Positions 42,609-50,058 of a stretch of 50,979 nt of DNA are shown here, one piece after another (position 1 is the stretch's first letter; every line of letters starts with the position of its first letter). Below the pieces are notes generated by a model. The model ran no database searches. It worked only from the letters and a program-made list of their open reading frames with translations, and was not told the origin of the DNA. Source of the stretch: Hoeflea sp. BAL378 (GTDB taxonomy: Bacteria > Pseudomonadota > Alphaproteobacteria > Rhizobiales > Rhizobiaceae); NCBI RefSeq assembly GCF_000759435.1, contig NZ_JRJG01000251.1, positions 1-50,979 on the forward strand, in the 5' to 3' direction. Made by a program: the position numbers and the translations under genes.

Positions 42609-42983
42609 TGCCTGTCCTTTACAAACTGCTCTGGGGGAGTTGACCATGCGATAAACACATTGTGTGGCTATTTCAAGTCTTTTGGAACAAAAGCCGCCGC
42701 GCCCGGGTTCTGGCGCAGAAGCGATGGCCGGATTGCAGCCAAAGTCGGGATGTGAAATTATGGACGAGTTGATTAGTATCCGCGCATATTTATCAAGCCG
42801 GGCACTTGAAAAATATCGCCTGCCGCAGCATCTGCTCACAAATCACAACATATTGAGTCGCGAAAATGCATCTGAATGGTAACTGTCTGATAACCAAGAA
42901 GTTCGAAGTCGAGCTAGTTTGTCATGATGGTGCCGCTTTGAGCCAAAATACGTTGTAAACGCCTTTTGAGAGGAATCTAGTAA
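42609..42983. other. 375-bp divergent region between rpoZ and the NYN gene
   Basis: AT-richer than its neighbours, this region should hold both the rpoZ promoter (minus) and the NYN promoter (plus). A 72-codon plus-strand frame (42664-42882) has no ribosome binding site and odd codon use, so it is not counted as a gene. A GAGTC (GANTC) site for the CcrM methylase lies near 42854. No tRNA or obvious structured RNA was seen. Confidence 0.6.
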
Positions 42984-43571
42984 GTGTTTGATCCGAGAGA
43001 GAAAATCGCACTTTTTATCGATGGGGCAAATCTCTATGCCGCGTCCAAAAGCCTGAATTTCGATATCGACTACCGGAAATTGCTCAAGGCCTTCCAGTCC
43101 CGCGGCTATCTGTTGCGCGCCTATTATTACACCGCCCTGATCGAGGACCAGGAGTATTCCTCGATCCGGCCGCTGATCGACTGGCTCGACTACAACGGCT
43201 ACAAGGTGGTGACCAAGCCCGCCAAGGAATTCACCGATTCCATGGGCCGCCGGAAGGTCAAGGGCAACATGGACATCGAACTCGCCATCGATGCCATGGA
43301 ACAGTCCGAAGTGGTCGACCATCTGGTCATTTTCTCCGGCGACGGCGACTTCACCTCGCTGGTCGAGGCGCTGCAGCGCAAGGGCCGCAAGGTGACCGTG
43401 GTCTCCTCGCTGTCCTCGCAGCCGCCGATGATCGCCGACGACCTGCGCCGCCAGGCCGATTATTTCATCGACCTGACCAGCCTGAAGGCCGAAATCGGCC
43501 GCGACCCCTCCGAGCGTCCGATGCGCCCCGCCGCGGTCGTGGAAGATGACGACGAGGATTTCGACGACTGA
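42984..43571 (+). CDS. NYN/LabA (DUF88) domain protein, putative RNase-like
   Basis: A 195-aa protein with the NYN/LabA pattern: FIDGANLY with the first Asp, MDIELAIDAME, FSGDGDFTSLVEALQRKGRKVTVVS with clustered acidic metal-binding residues, and an acidic tail EDDDEDFDD. NYN domains are PIN-like and are predicted RNA nucleases; the target is unknown. GTG start at 42984 has GAGAGGAA eight bases before it. Its stop overlaps the uracil-DNA glycosylase start, so translation is coupled. Confidence 0.9.
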   Translation: MFDPREKIALFIDGANLYAASKSLNFDIDYRKLLKAFQSRGYLLRAYYYTALIEDQEYSSIRPLIDWLDYNGYKVVTKPAKEFTDSMGRRKVKGNMDIELAIDAMEQSEVVDHLVIFSGDGDFTSLVEALQRKGRKVTVVSSLSSQPPMIADDLRRQADYFIDLTSLKAEIGRDPSERPMRPAAVVEDDDEDFDD

Positions 43572-44215
43572 TCACCCCTGACCCCGATCATGACTGCAGC
43601 CTCTGCCCGCGGCTGCGGGGCTTCATCCTCGAGAACCGCAGGCTGCATCCGGATTGGCACAACGGGCCGGTCCGCACCTGGTATCCGCCCGAAGGACCCG
43701 GCGCGGTCAGGCTGCTGATCGTCGGCCTCGCCCCGGGCCTGCGCGGCGCCAACCGAACCGGACGGCCGTTCACCGGCGATCAATCGGGCGACCTGCTGTA
43801 TGCGACGCTGGGAAAATACGGGCTTGCCGAAGGACAGTTCGGGTCCCGGCCCGACGACAGCCTGCGCCTCAGCGCGACCGCGATCACCAACGCCGTGCGC
43901 TGCGTGCCGCCCGGAAACAAGCCGGTCGGGGCGGAAATCAACACCTGCCGCGGCTTCCTGGCGGCCACGATTGCCGAGCTTCCAGGCCTTGAGGTCATCG
44001 TCACCCTGGGAAAGATTTCTCACGACAGCACGGTCCGCGCCCTCGGCGACACCCCCGCGCGTCATCCGTTCGGTCATGCAAAACAAACCGAAATCAACGG
44101 GACCCGGATCGTGTCGAGCTACCATTGCTCGCGCTACAACACCAACACCGGCCGGCTGACGCCTCAGATGTTCGAAGCGGTGTTTGAGAAGGCGACGCAG
44201 CACCTCGCCGCCTGA
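43568..44215 (+). CDS. Uracil-DNA glycosylase, family 5 (UDGb), CTG-start candidate
   Basis: A 215-aa Fe-S uracil-DNA glycosylase for uracil and deaminated bases. Cluster cysteines are Cys10, Cys13 (CSLC), Cys112 (RCVPP) and Cys127 (NTCRGF). The motif GLAPGLRGANRTGRPFTGDQSGDLL (54-78) is UDGb-like, and the end SYHCSRYNTNTGRLTPQMFEAVF matches this family. In the reading frame no ATG, GTG or TTG occurs before residue 110. A GAGGA site nine bases before CTG at 43568 supports CTG as the start; that CTG shares two bases with the NYN stop. An ATC at 43571 is an alternative. See findings. Confidence 0.87.
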   Translation: MITPDPDHDCSLCPRLRGFILENRRLHPDWHNGPVRTWYPPEGPGAVRLLIVGLAPGLRGANRTGRPFTGDQSGDLLYATLGKYGLAEGQFGSRPDDSLRLSATAITNAVRCVPPGNKPVGAEINTCRGFLAATIAELPGLEVIVTLGKISHDSTVRALGDTPARHPFGHAKQTEINGTRIVSSYHCSRYNTNTGRLTPQMFEAVFEKATQHLAA

Positions 44216-44251
44216 GCCTGCTTCATCGGCCGCCCCGGCGACGTCGGCCCG

Positions 44252-44273
44252 CTCGCGTCGCCATCGACGCGAG
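44252..44273. terminator. Hairpin between convergent genes (possible bidirectional terminator)
   Basis: CTCGCGTCG and CGACGCGAG form a nine-base perfect stem with a CCAT loop, in the 60-base gap between the convergent UDG and smpB genes. It could end transcripts on both strands, but there is no T-run, so termination may be weak or need Rho. Confidence 0.45.
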
Positions 44274-44275
44274 GC

Positions 44276-44758
44276 CTATCCGCGATCGCGCAGCAATCTG
44301 GATTTGTCCCGGTTCCAGTCCCGTTCCTTCTGGGTCTCGCGCTTGTCGTGCAGCTTCTTGCCCTTGGCCAGCGCCAGTTGCAGCTTGGCAAGGCCCTTGT
44401 CGTTGAAATAGATCTTGAGCGGCACCAGGGTCATGCCGTCGCGCTGGACCGCCTGGCCCAGCCGCGCAATCTCGCGCGACTTGAGCAGCAGCTTGCGCCG
44501 CCGCCGCGGCTCATGGTTGAACCGGTTGGCCTGCAGATATTCCGGCACATAGGAATTGATCAGCCACATCTCACCGCCTTCCTCATTGGCGTAGGATTCG
44601 GCGATATTGGCCTTGCCTTCGCGCAGCGACTTCACTTCGGTGCCGGCGAGCACCAGCCCGGTTTCGATCGTGTCGACGATCTCGTAGTTGAAACGGGCCT
44701 TGCGGTTTTCCGCGACGATCTTTCCGTGCTGCGACTTGTCTTCCTTCTTTGGCGCCAT
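44276..44758 (-). CDS. smpB: SsrA-binding protein SmpB
   Basis: A 160-aa tmRNA partner for rescuing stalled ribosomes. Core motifs are [50 protein letters not shown] and the basic C-terminal tail [27 protein letters not shown]. The start [12 protein letters not shown] at 44758 follows the dapA stop by two bases, so the two are co-transcribed. No tmRNA gene is in the window. Confidence 0.96.
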   Translation of the reverse strand: MAPKKEDKSQHGKIVAENRKARFNYEIVDTIETGLVLAGTEVKSLREGKANIAESYANEEGGEMWLINSYVPEYLQANRFNHEPRRRRKLLLKSREIARLGQAVQRDGMTLVPLKIYFNDKGLAKLQLALAKGKKLHDKRETQKERDWNRDKSRLLRDRG

Positions 44759-44760
44759 GC

Positions 44761-45642
44761 TCAGGTCACCACGCCGGCCCGCGCAAGCGCGGCGTCGAGC
44801 AGCGCCGCGGTGGTGTGCTCCACCGTGGTCAGCGGCGAGCGGACCACGTTCTTCACCTGGCCCATCTTGCCCAGGCAGTACTTGACGCCGGCCACGCCCG
44901 GCTCGGCGAAGATCGCCTTGTGCAGCGGCATCAGCCGGTCGAGCATCGCCAGCGCCGCGGTGTAGTCGCCCCTCAGCGTCGCTTCCTGGAACTCCGCGCA
45001 TTCTCTCGGCGCCACATTGGCGGTGACCGAGATGCAGCCGACGCCGCCATGGGCATTGAAGCCCAGCGCCGTCGGGTCTTCGCCCGAAAGCTGCACGAAG
45101 TCCGGCCCGCAGGCGCCGCGCTGCTCGGGCACCCGGGCGAGATTGCCGGTCGCATCCTTGACGCCGATGATGTTCGAAAAATCGCGGTTGAGCGCCGCCA
45201 TCGTCTCGACCGACATGTCGATGACCGAGCGCGGCGGGATATTGTAGATGATGATCGGCAGGCTGATCGCCTCGGCCACCGCCTTGAAGTGCTGGTAAAG
45301 CCCGCGCTGCGTCGGCTTGTTGTAATAGGGCGTCACCACCAGCACGGCGTCGGCGCCGGCCTTTTCGGCATGCACCGCCAGTTCGATCGATTCAGCGGTG
45401 TTGTTGGATCCGGCGCCGGCGATCACCGGCACGCGGCCGGCGGCGACTTCCACGCACAGTTCCACCACGCGCTTGTGTTCAGCATGGGTGAGCGTCGGGG
45501 ATTCCCCGGTCGTGCCGACGGGCACCAGGCCATGGCTGCCGGCCTTGATCATCCGCTCGACATGGCCGGCGAAGCCGTCCTCGTCCACCGCGCCAGTTTC
45601 GGTGAAAGGGGTGATGAGGGCCGGAATGGAACCCTTGAACAT
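44761..45642 (-). CDS. dapA: 4-hydroxy-tetrahydrodipicolinate synthase
   Basis: A 293-aa TIM-barrel aldolase that condenses pyruvate with aspartate semialdehyde in lysine/DAP synthesis. Catalytic residues can be placed at Thr45 (GTTGES), Tyr133 (IIYNIPPR) and the Schiff-base Lys162 (GVKDATGNL). The start was set at ATG 45642 with GGAG upstream; a longer start adds four residues (MEIS). It forms an operon with smpB, which starts two bases after dapA. The upstream lytic transglycosylase is divergent. Confidence 0.96.
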   Translation of the reverse strand: MFKGSIPALITPFTETGAVDEDGFAGHVERMIKAGSHGLVPVGTTGESPTLTHAEHKRVVELCVEVAAGRVPVIAGAGSNNTAESIELAVHAEKAGADAVLVVTPYYNKPTQRGLYQHFKAVAEAISLPIIIYNIPPRSVIDMSVETMAALNRDFSNIIGVKDATGNLARVPEQRGACGPDFVQLSGEDPTALGFNAHGGVGCISVTANVAPRECAEFQEATLRGDYTAALAMLDRLMPLHKAIFAEPGVAGVKYCLGKMGQVKNVVRSPLTTVEHTTAALLDAALARAGVVT

Positions 45643-45943
45643 GCTGATCTCCAAAAACTGTAACTCTGCACCCTAAGGCTCAGTCATTCATATCTCACGC
45701 AGCCGATACAGGAAATCCGTGATGTGGAAAAGCCTTGCGAGGCTTTGGCGCGCGCTTTTGCGGCAAATCGGGCGTCTCGCCTTCTGCGCCCGTCGCCGCG
45801 CCGCAGATTGTCCGCATTTGTGGCGGAAGGTGGCATTCGAGGAAAACCGATAAGCCTTTGTTAAGATCTGCTTCACCGGCGCCTGATAAATCTGGGAGGT
45901 GATCCGCCCGCCCGCCCCACGGCGCAATCATGCCGAACGGAAG
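45643..45943. other. 301-bp divergent region between dapA and the transglycosylase
   Basis: No credible gene. Short minus-strand frames are noise. A perfect seven-base dyad AAAGCCT/AGGCTTT with a TGCG loop lies at 45729-45746; it may be a regulatory hairpin or a chance dyad. TTGTTAAGATC near 45858 is a possible part of the transglycosylase promoter. Confidence 0.55.
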
Positions 45944-48007
45944 ATGAAGATGCCGAAGACCGCCCTTGCAGCGCTGCTCGTTGTTTCAACCGTGCTCGCG
46001 ACCTTCACCGCCGCGGCGCCGTTGCCGACCGGCGCCATTCCCCTGCCCGTGCCGCGGCCCGCCGTCAGCAGCGAAACCACCGGCGCGGTCCCCAAGCCGA
46101 GCCTGATCTCCGACGCGGCGCAGCCGGCGAGCCGCGAGCTCAAGGCGGGCCTCGAGGCTCTGGGAAACGGCGATGCCGCGGCGGCGCGGACGATCCGCGA
46201 CACCATGGCCGGCGGGACCCTCGATCATCACATCCTGACCTGGGCGATCGCGCTTTCGGGCCTCAAAGGCGTGCCTTCGGCCGAGATCGCCATGGCCGCC
46301 ACCGAGCTCGAAGGCTGGCCGGGCCTCACCTCCCTGCGCTCGCTGTCCGAACGCGCGCTGTATTTCGAAAATCCCCCGGCGGCGCAGGTGCGCGCGGCCT
46401 TCGGCGACACCAGGCCCGAGACCGCCAAGGGCGCCATCGTGCTGATCCGGGCCCTGCTCGAGACCGGCGACGCCCGGCGCGCCCGCGCGCTGGCGTCGAG
46501 CTTCTGGCGCACGGTCGCCATGGACAGCGGCGAGTCGCGGGTCTTCCTCACCGAATTCGCCGCCCTTCTCGACAAGAAGGACCATTTTCGCCGCATGGAA
46601 ATGCTGCTCTACGACGATCACGTCAATGACGCCAAGCCGCTGGCCGACAAGGCCGAGGCGCAGTCGCTCTACCGGGCCTGGACCGCGGTCATCCGCTCTC
46701 CGGCCAAGGCCGCGGGCGCCATCGCGGCGGTGCATCCCTCCTGGCACAACGAGCCCTCCTATCTCTACCTGCGGATAAGGCACCTGCGCGAACTCGAGCG
46801 CAACAAGGAGGCGGCGGCGTTGCTCGCCAGGATGCCGCGCGATCCCGCCCTGCTTGTCGATCCGGACGAGTGGTGGGTCGAAGCGCGGGTCATCAGCCGC
46901 GGCCTTTACGAGGACGGCGACGCCAAAACCGCCTACAAGCTCGCCGCCGCCCATCTGGCGCAGAGCCCTGAAGAGTTCGCCGAGGCCGAATTCCACGCCG
47001 GCTGGTATGCGCTCAGGGGTCTCAAGGACGCCAAGACGGCGCGGAAGCACTTTTCCGCGATCCTCACCGTCGCCGACGGCCAGATCTCCAGGGCGCGGGC
47101 CAATTACTGGATGGGCCGCGCCGCCGAGGCGGGCGGCGGCGGCAAGTCCGCGGACTATTACGCGCTGGCCGCGCAGTTCCCGTCGACCTTCTACGGCCAG
47201 CTCGCCAGCGCCCGGCTGGGGCGCAAGACGCTTGCCATCGCCTACCCCTCGCCGTCCCAAGCCGACCGGGTGCGGTTCTCGGGCCGCGAGGCGGCCAAGG
47301 CCATCCGCAAGCTCGAGGACGCGGGCTTCGACTGGCGCGCCGACATTCTCTACCGCGCGCTCGCGGCCGAACTCGACAGTCCCGGCGAAGTGGCGATCCT
47401 TGCCGCCATGGCCGAACGGCGCGGCGACCACCGCGTCTCGCTCCAGGTCGGCAAGATCGCCTGGAACCGCGGCCTGGACGTGGCCGCGCTCGCCTATCCG
47501 CTCGGCGCGGTGCCGGCCAGCGCCAATATCTCCGGATCGGGCAAGGCGCTGGCCTATTCGATCGCCCGGCAGGAAAGCGCCTTCAACAAGGCGGCCGTCT
47601 CGCCCGCCAACGCGCGCGGCCTGCTGCAGATCCTGCCCGGCACCGCCAAGGGCGTCGCCGCCCGCCACGGACTGCCCTATTCGCAGGAGCGCCTGACCAC
47701 CGACGCCGGCTACAACGCGACGCTCGGCGCGCATTTCCTGGGCGAGCAGATCAGCGATTTCGGCGGCTCCTACATCCTCACCTTCATCGCCTACAATGCC
47801 GGCCCGCGCCGGGTGCCGCAATGGATCGAGCGCTTCGGCGACCCCAGGGGCCGCCCGCTCGACGAGGTGATCGACTGGATCGAGATGATCCCGTTCACCG
47901 AGACCCGGCATTACGTGCAGCGGGTGATGGAGAATTACCAGGTCTACAAGGCGCGGCTCGGCCAGCCGGCGAGCATCGAAGAGGATCTCCGCTTCGGCCG
48001 CCGATGA
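45944..48007 (+). CDS. Soluble lytic murein transglycosylase (Slt70-like)
   Basis: A 687-aa periplasmic protein with an N-terminal signal peptide (MKMPKTALAALLVVSTVLATFTAAAP), a long helical superhelix region with TPR-like helices, and a C-terminal lysozyme-like SLT domain. The catalytic Glu lies in SIARQESAFNKAAVSPANARGLLQILPGTA, and YNAGPRRVPQWI follows. It cleaves peptidoglycan to 1,6-anhydro products. Start ATG at 45944 is followed by another ATG at 45950; the former fits the signal peptide. It is divergent to dapA. Confidence 0.93.
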   Translation: MKMPKTALAALLVVSTVLATFTAAAPLPTGAIPLPVPRPAVSSETTGAVPKPSLISDAAQPASRELKAGLEALGNGDAAAARTIRDTMAGGTLDHHILTWAIALSGLKGVPSAEIAMAATELEGWPGLTSLRSLSERALYFENPPAAQVRAAFGDTRPETAKGAIVLIRALLETGDARRARALASSFWRTVAMDSGESRVFLTEFAALLDKKDHFRRMEMLLYDDHVNDAKPLADKAEAQSLYRAWTAVIRSPAKAAGAIAAVHPSWHNEPSYLYLRIRHLRELERNKEAAALLARMPRDPALLVDPDEWWVEARVISRGLYEDGDAKTAYKLAAAHLAQSPEEFAEAEFHAGWYALRGLKDAKTARKHFSAILTVADGQISRARANYWMGRAAEAGGGGKSADYYALAAQFPSTFYGQLASARLGRKTLAIAYPSPSQADRVRFSGREAAKAIRKLEDAGFDWRADILYRALAAELDSPGEVAILAAMAERRGDHRVSLQVGKIAWNRGLDVAALAYPLGAVPASANISGSGKALAYSIARQESAFNKAAVSPANARGLLQILPGTAKGVAARHGLPYSQERLTTDAGYNATLGAHFLGEQISDFGGSYILTFIAYNAGPRRVPQWIERFGDPRGRPLDEVIDWIEMIPFTETRHYVQRVMENYQVYKARLGQPASIEEDLRFGRR

Positions 48008-48081
48008 AGCCTGTCGCACCGCGGTAAAAATGCGCTATAGGCACTGCATACTGGCACGACCCGACAGAACAGGACCTGACG

Positions 48082-49032
48082 ATGGCGGACAACAGACCCG
48101 GCACGGCCGGCATGGCGGCGACCGGCACGCATGAGCCGGACACGCATGAAGATGTGTATTTCTCCGCCGGCGACGGCCTGAGGCTGCATGCCGCCGATTA
48201 CGGCCGCCACGATCCCGCCACCCGTGAGCGCCTGCCCGTCGTCTGCCTGCCGGGCCTGACCCGCAACACCCGGGATTTCCACGATCTGGCGCTGCTGCTG
48301 TCGCGCGACGCCAAGGCGCCCCGCCGCGTCGTCAGCTTCGATTACCGCGGCCGCGGCCTGTCCGGCTGGGACAGGGATCCCGCGCGCTACACCATCCTGG
48401 TCGAGGCCGAGGACGTGCTGGCCGGCATGGCGGCGCTGGGGCTCGAACACGCCATCTTCATTGGCACCTCGCGCGGCGGCCTGATCATGCATGTGCTGGC
48501 GGCGACGCGGCCCGGCGTGATGGCGGCGGGCGTGCTCAACGACATCGGCCCGGTGATCGAGGGCGCGGGCCTGGCGCAGATCAAGGCCTATCTGTCGCGC
48601 ACGCCGAGCCCCGGCAACTGGGAGGACGCGGCGCGGATCCTCAGGGAGGCCCACTCCAAGAGCTTTTCGGCCCTGTCGGAGTCCGACTGGGCCGATTTCG
48701 CCCGGGCCGTTTACGTGGAGAAGAAGGGCAAGCTCGTCCCCGACTACGACCCTGCCCTGCTGCACGGTCTCAAGGGCATCGATCTCAACACGCCGCTGCC
48801 GACCCTGTGGCCGCAATTCGAGGGCCTGGGCCGCATGCCGCTGCTGGCGCTCAGGGGCGAACACTCGGCCCTGCTCTCCGAAAAGACACTTGTCGAGATG
48901 AAAGCCCGCGTCCCGTCGCTGCAGACGGTCACCATACCGGGGCACGGCCACGCGCCGGTCCTGCATCTGTCGGGCATCCCCGAGATCCTGCGCCAGTTCT
49001 TCGCATCCGTCGACAGGCAGCGGCGGCACTGA
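48082..49032 (+). CDS. Alpha/beta hydrolase
   Basis: A 316-aa alpha/beta-hydrolase fold protein. The nucleophile elbow is GTSRGG (Ser), the oxyanion region is LPGLTRNTRDF, and the terminal His is in GHGHAP. It lies 74 bases after the transglycosylase and may be co-transcribed. The substrate is unknown; the pattern suggests an esterase or lipase-like enzyme of small size. A short N-terminal region (MADNRPGTAGMAATGTHEPD) is low-complexity. No signal peptide is visible. Confidence 0.9.
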   Translation: MADNRPGTAGMAATGTHEPDTHEDVYFSAGDGLRLHAADYGRHDPATRERLPVVCLPGLTRNTRDFHDLALLLSRDAKAPRRVVSFDYRGRGLSGWDRDPARYTILVEAEDVLAGMAALGLEHAIFIGTSRGGLIMHVLAATRPGVMAAGVLNDIGPVIEGAGLAQIKAYLSRTPSPGNWEDAARILREAHSKSFSALSESDWADFARAVYVEKKGKLVPDYDPALLHGLKGIDLNTPLPTLWPQFEGLGRMPLLALRGEHSALLSEKTLVEMKARVPSLQTVTIPGHGHAPVLHLSGIPEILRQFFASVDRQRRH

Positions 49033-49086
49033 GCGGCTGCCGCGACGCCTGACCGGCGGCGGCCAGCACTCGGGGACGGTCGCGGA

Positions 49087-49911
49087 CTAGCTCTTGCCGC
49101 CACGCCCGGGCTTGCCCGCGGAACTCTCGACCTCTCCCCTGGCGACGCGCTGGGCGAATTCGGTGGAGCCGCCCTTGGCGAGGATCTTGGCCTGGCCCAC
49201 CCAGTCCTCCCGCTCGATGCGTCCGGAGAAGGACAGTTGCTCGCCGAACCGGGCCTGGTCCGTCTTGGTCCAGGCGGCGATCTGGGCGAAGCTGTTGATC
49301 CCCGCGGCATTCAACTTGGCCTCGATCTGCGGCCCCACGCCCTTGATCTGCTTGAGATTGTCGGGGATGGACGCGGCCTCGGGCCTGGCCTTGGCGGTTT
49401 TCGCCCTGGATGCCGCCGGCTTCGCCTCCGCGGCTTTCGCCGTCCGCGCCTTGACCGCGGCGGGGTTGGGCGCCTCCGGCGCGGCTGCGGTCTTTGCCTT
49501 AGCCGCCTTGGCCGCGGCGGGCTTGGTCGATGCCGGTTTCGCAGCGGCCTTGCGCGCGGCGGGTTTGGCGGGTTTGGACGCTACAGCCGGCTCGTCGGGG
49601 ACCACGGGAACTATCGTCGCCGGAGCGACCGCGCCCGCCTGCGGCGCCACCGCCGGGACCGGAGCGGCCACGGGACGCGGCGGCAGGTCCTCCTCGCGCG
49701 GCGCCCTCGAGACGGGTTCGTAATGCGGCCTCGACGAGGCCAGCTCGCCCGCGGTCGAGGTGCGCGCCGCGCCCGCATGGGTGATTGCGCCGGCCGCGCC
49801 CGAATGATGCCGCGGCGTTCTGAGCCGGCCCTTGAGCCAGCATCCGAACAGGCATCCCAGCCCGAAGGCGACGGCGGCGAAAAACAGTGTCTGCAAAAAG
49901 AACATGGTCAT
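49087..49911 (-). CDS. Membrane-anchored helix-hairpin-helix protein with H1-like linker
   Basis: A 274-aa protein with an N-terminal membrane helix (FFLQTLFFAAVAFGLGCLFGCWL), a long Ala/Lys/Pro-rich low-complexity linker (about 90-190) resembling histone-H1-type tails, and a C-terminal helix-hairpin-helix (SIPDNLKQIKGVGPQIEAKLNAAGINSFAQIAAWT). The HhH segment is like that of NADH-quinone-oxidoreductase-related proteins and predicted DNA-binding modules. Function unknown. The start at 49911 has GGAG eight bases upstream; an MFFL start at 49905 is possible. It follows the 32-aa gene by 31 bases. Confidence 0.82.
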   Translation of the reverse strand: MTMFFLQTLFFAAVAFGLGCLFGCWLKGRLRTPRHHSGAAGAITHAGAARTSTAGELASSRPHYEPVSRAPREEDLPPRPVAAPVPAVAPQAGAVAPATIVPVVPDEPAVASKPAKPAARKAAAKPASTKPAAAKAAKAKTAAAPEAPNPAAVKARTAKAAEAKPAASRAKTAKARPEAASIPDNLKQIKGVGPQIEAKLNAAGINSFAQIAAWTKTDQARFGEQLSFSGRIEREDWVGQAKILAKGGSTEFAQRVARGEVESSAGKPGRGGKS

Positions 49912-49942
49912 TTCTCCCACTCCGAACGAGCGCAACCGGCCA

Positions 49943-50041
49943 TCAGCTCCGCTTGCCGCCGCATGTCTTCCATCCCACCAGCGCGCCGATCAGGAACGCG
50001 CACAGCACCCACAGCCAAATATGCGAGAACATATACCACAT
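49943..50041 (-). CDS. 32-aa single-pass membrane peptide
   Basis: A 32-codon frame (MWYMFSHIWLWVLCAFLIGA...) has one hydrophobic helix (residues 4-23) and a cationic end (GWKTCGGKRS) with a Cys. A strong GGAGGGG site lies seven bases before its ATG. It is placed 17 bases after the OmpA-family stop and 31 bases before the helix-hairpin-helix gene, in the same orientation. This arrangement and the ribosome binding site support a real gene. Function unknown. Confidence 0.7.
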   Translation of the reverse strand: MWYMFSHIWLWVLCAFLIGALVGWKTCGGKRS

Positions 50042-50058
50042 GGTGTTTCCCCTCCGGT

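Noticed and set aside
39192-42755. 1187-codon plus-strand open frame
   Set aside because: It is antisense to DUF2062, rsh and rpoZ, all of which are firmly identified. Such long frames come from GC-rich codon bias, and the product is Arg/Asp/His-rich without a domain.
42664-42882. 72-codon plus-strand frame in the rpoZ-NYN gap
   Set aside because: No ribosome binding site, AT-rich composition unlike the genes, no family resemblance.
45858-45872. TTAA-N7-TTCA as a CtrA site before the transglycosylase
   Set aside because: Only seven of eight consensus bases match, which is too weak to claim without conservation data.
45688-45931. Overlapping 78-79-codon minus-strand frames upstream of dapA
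   Set aside because: Two frames overlap each other, lack a good ribosome binding site, and lie in a region that should contain promoters.
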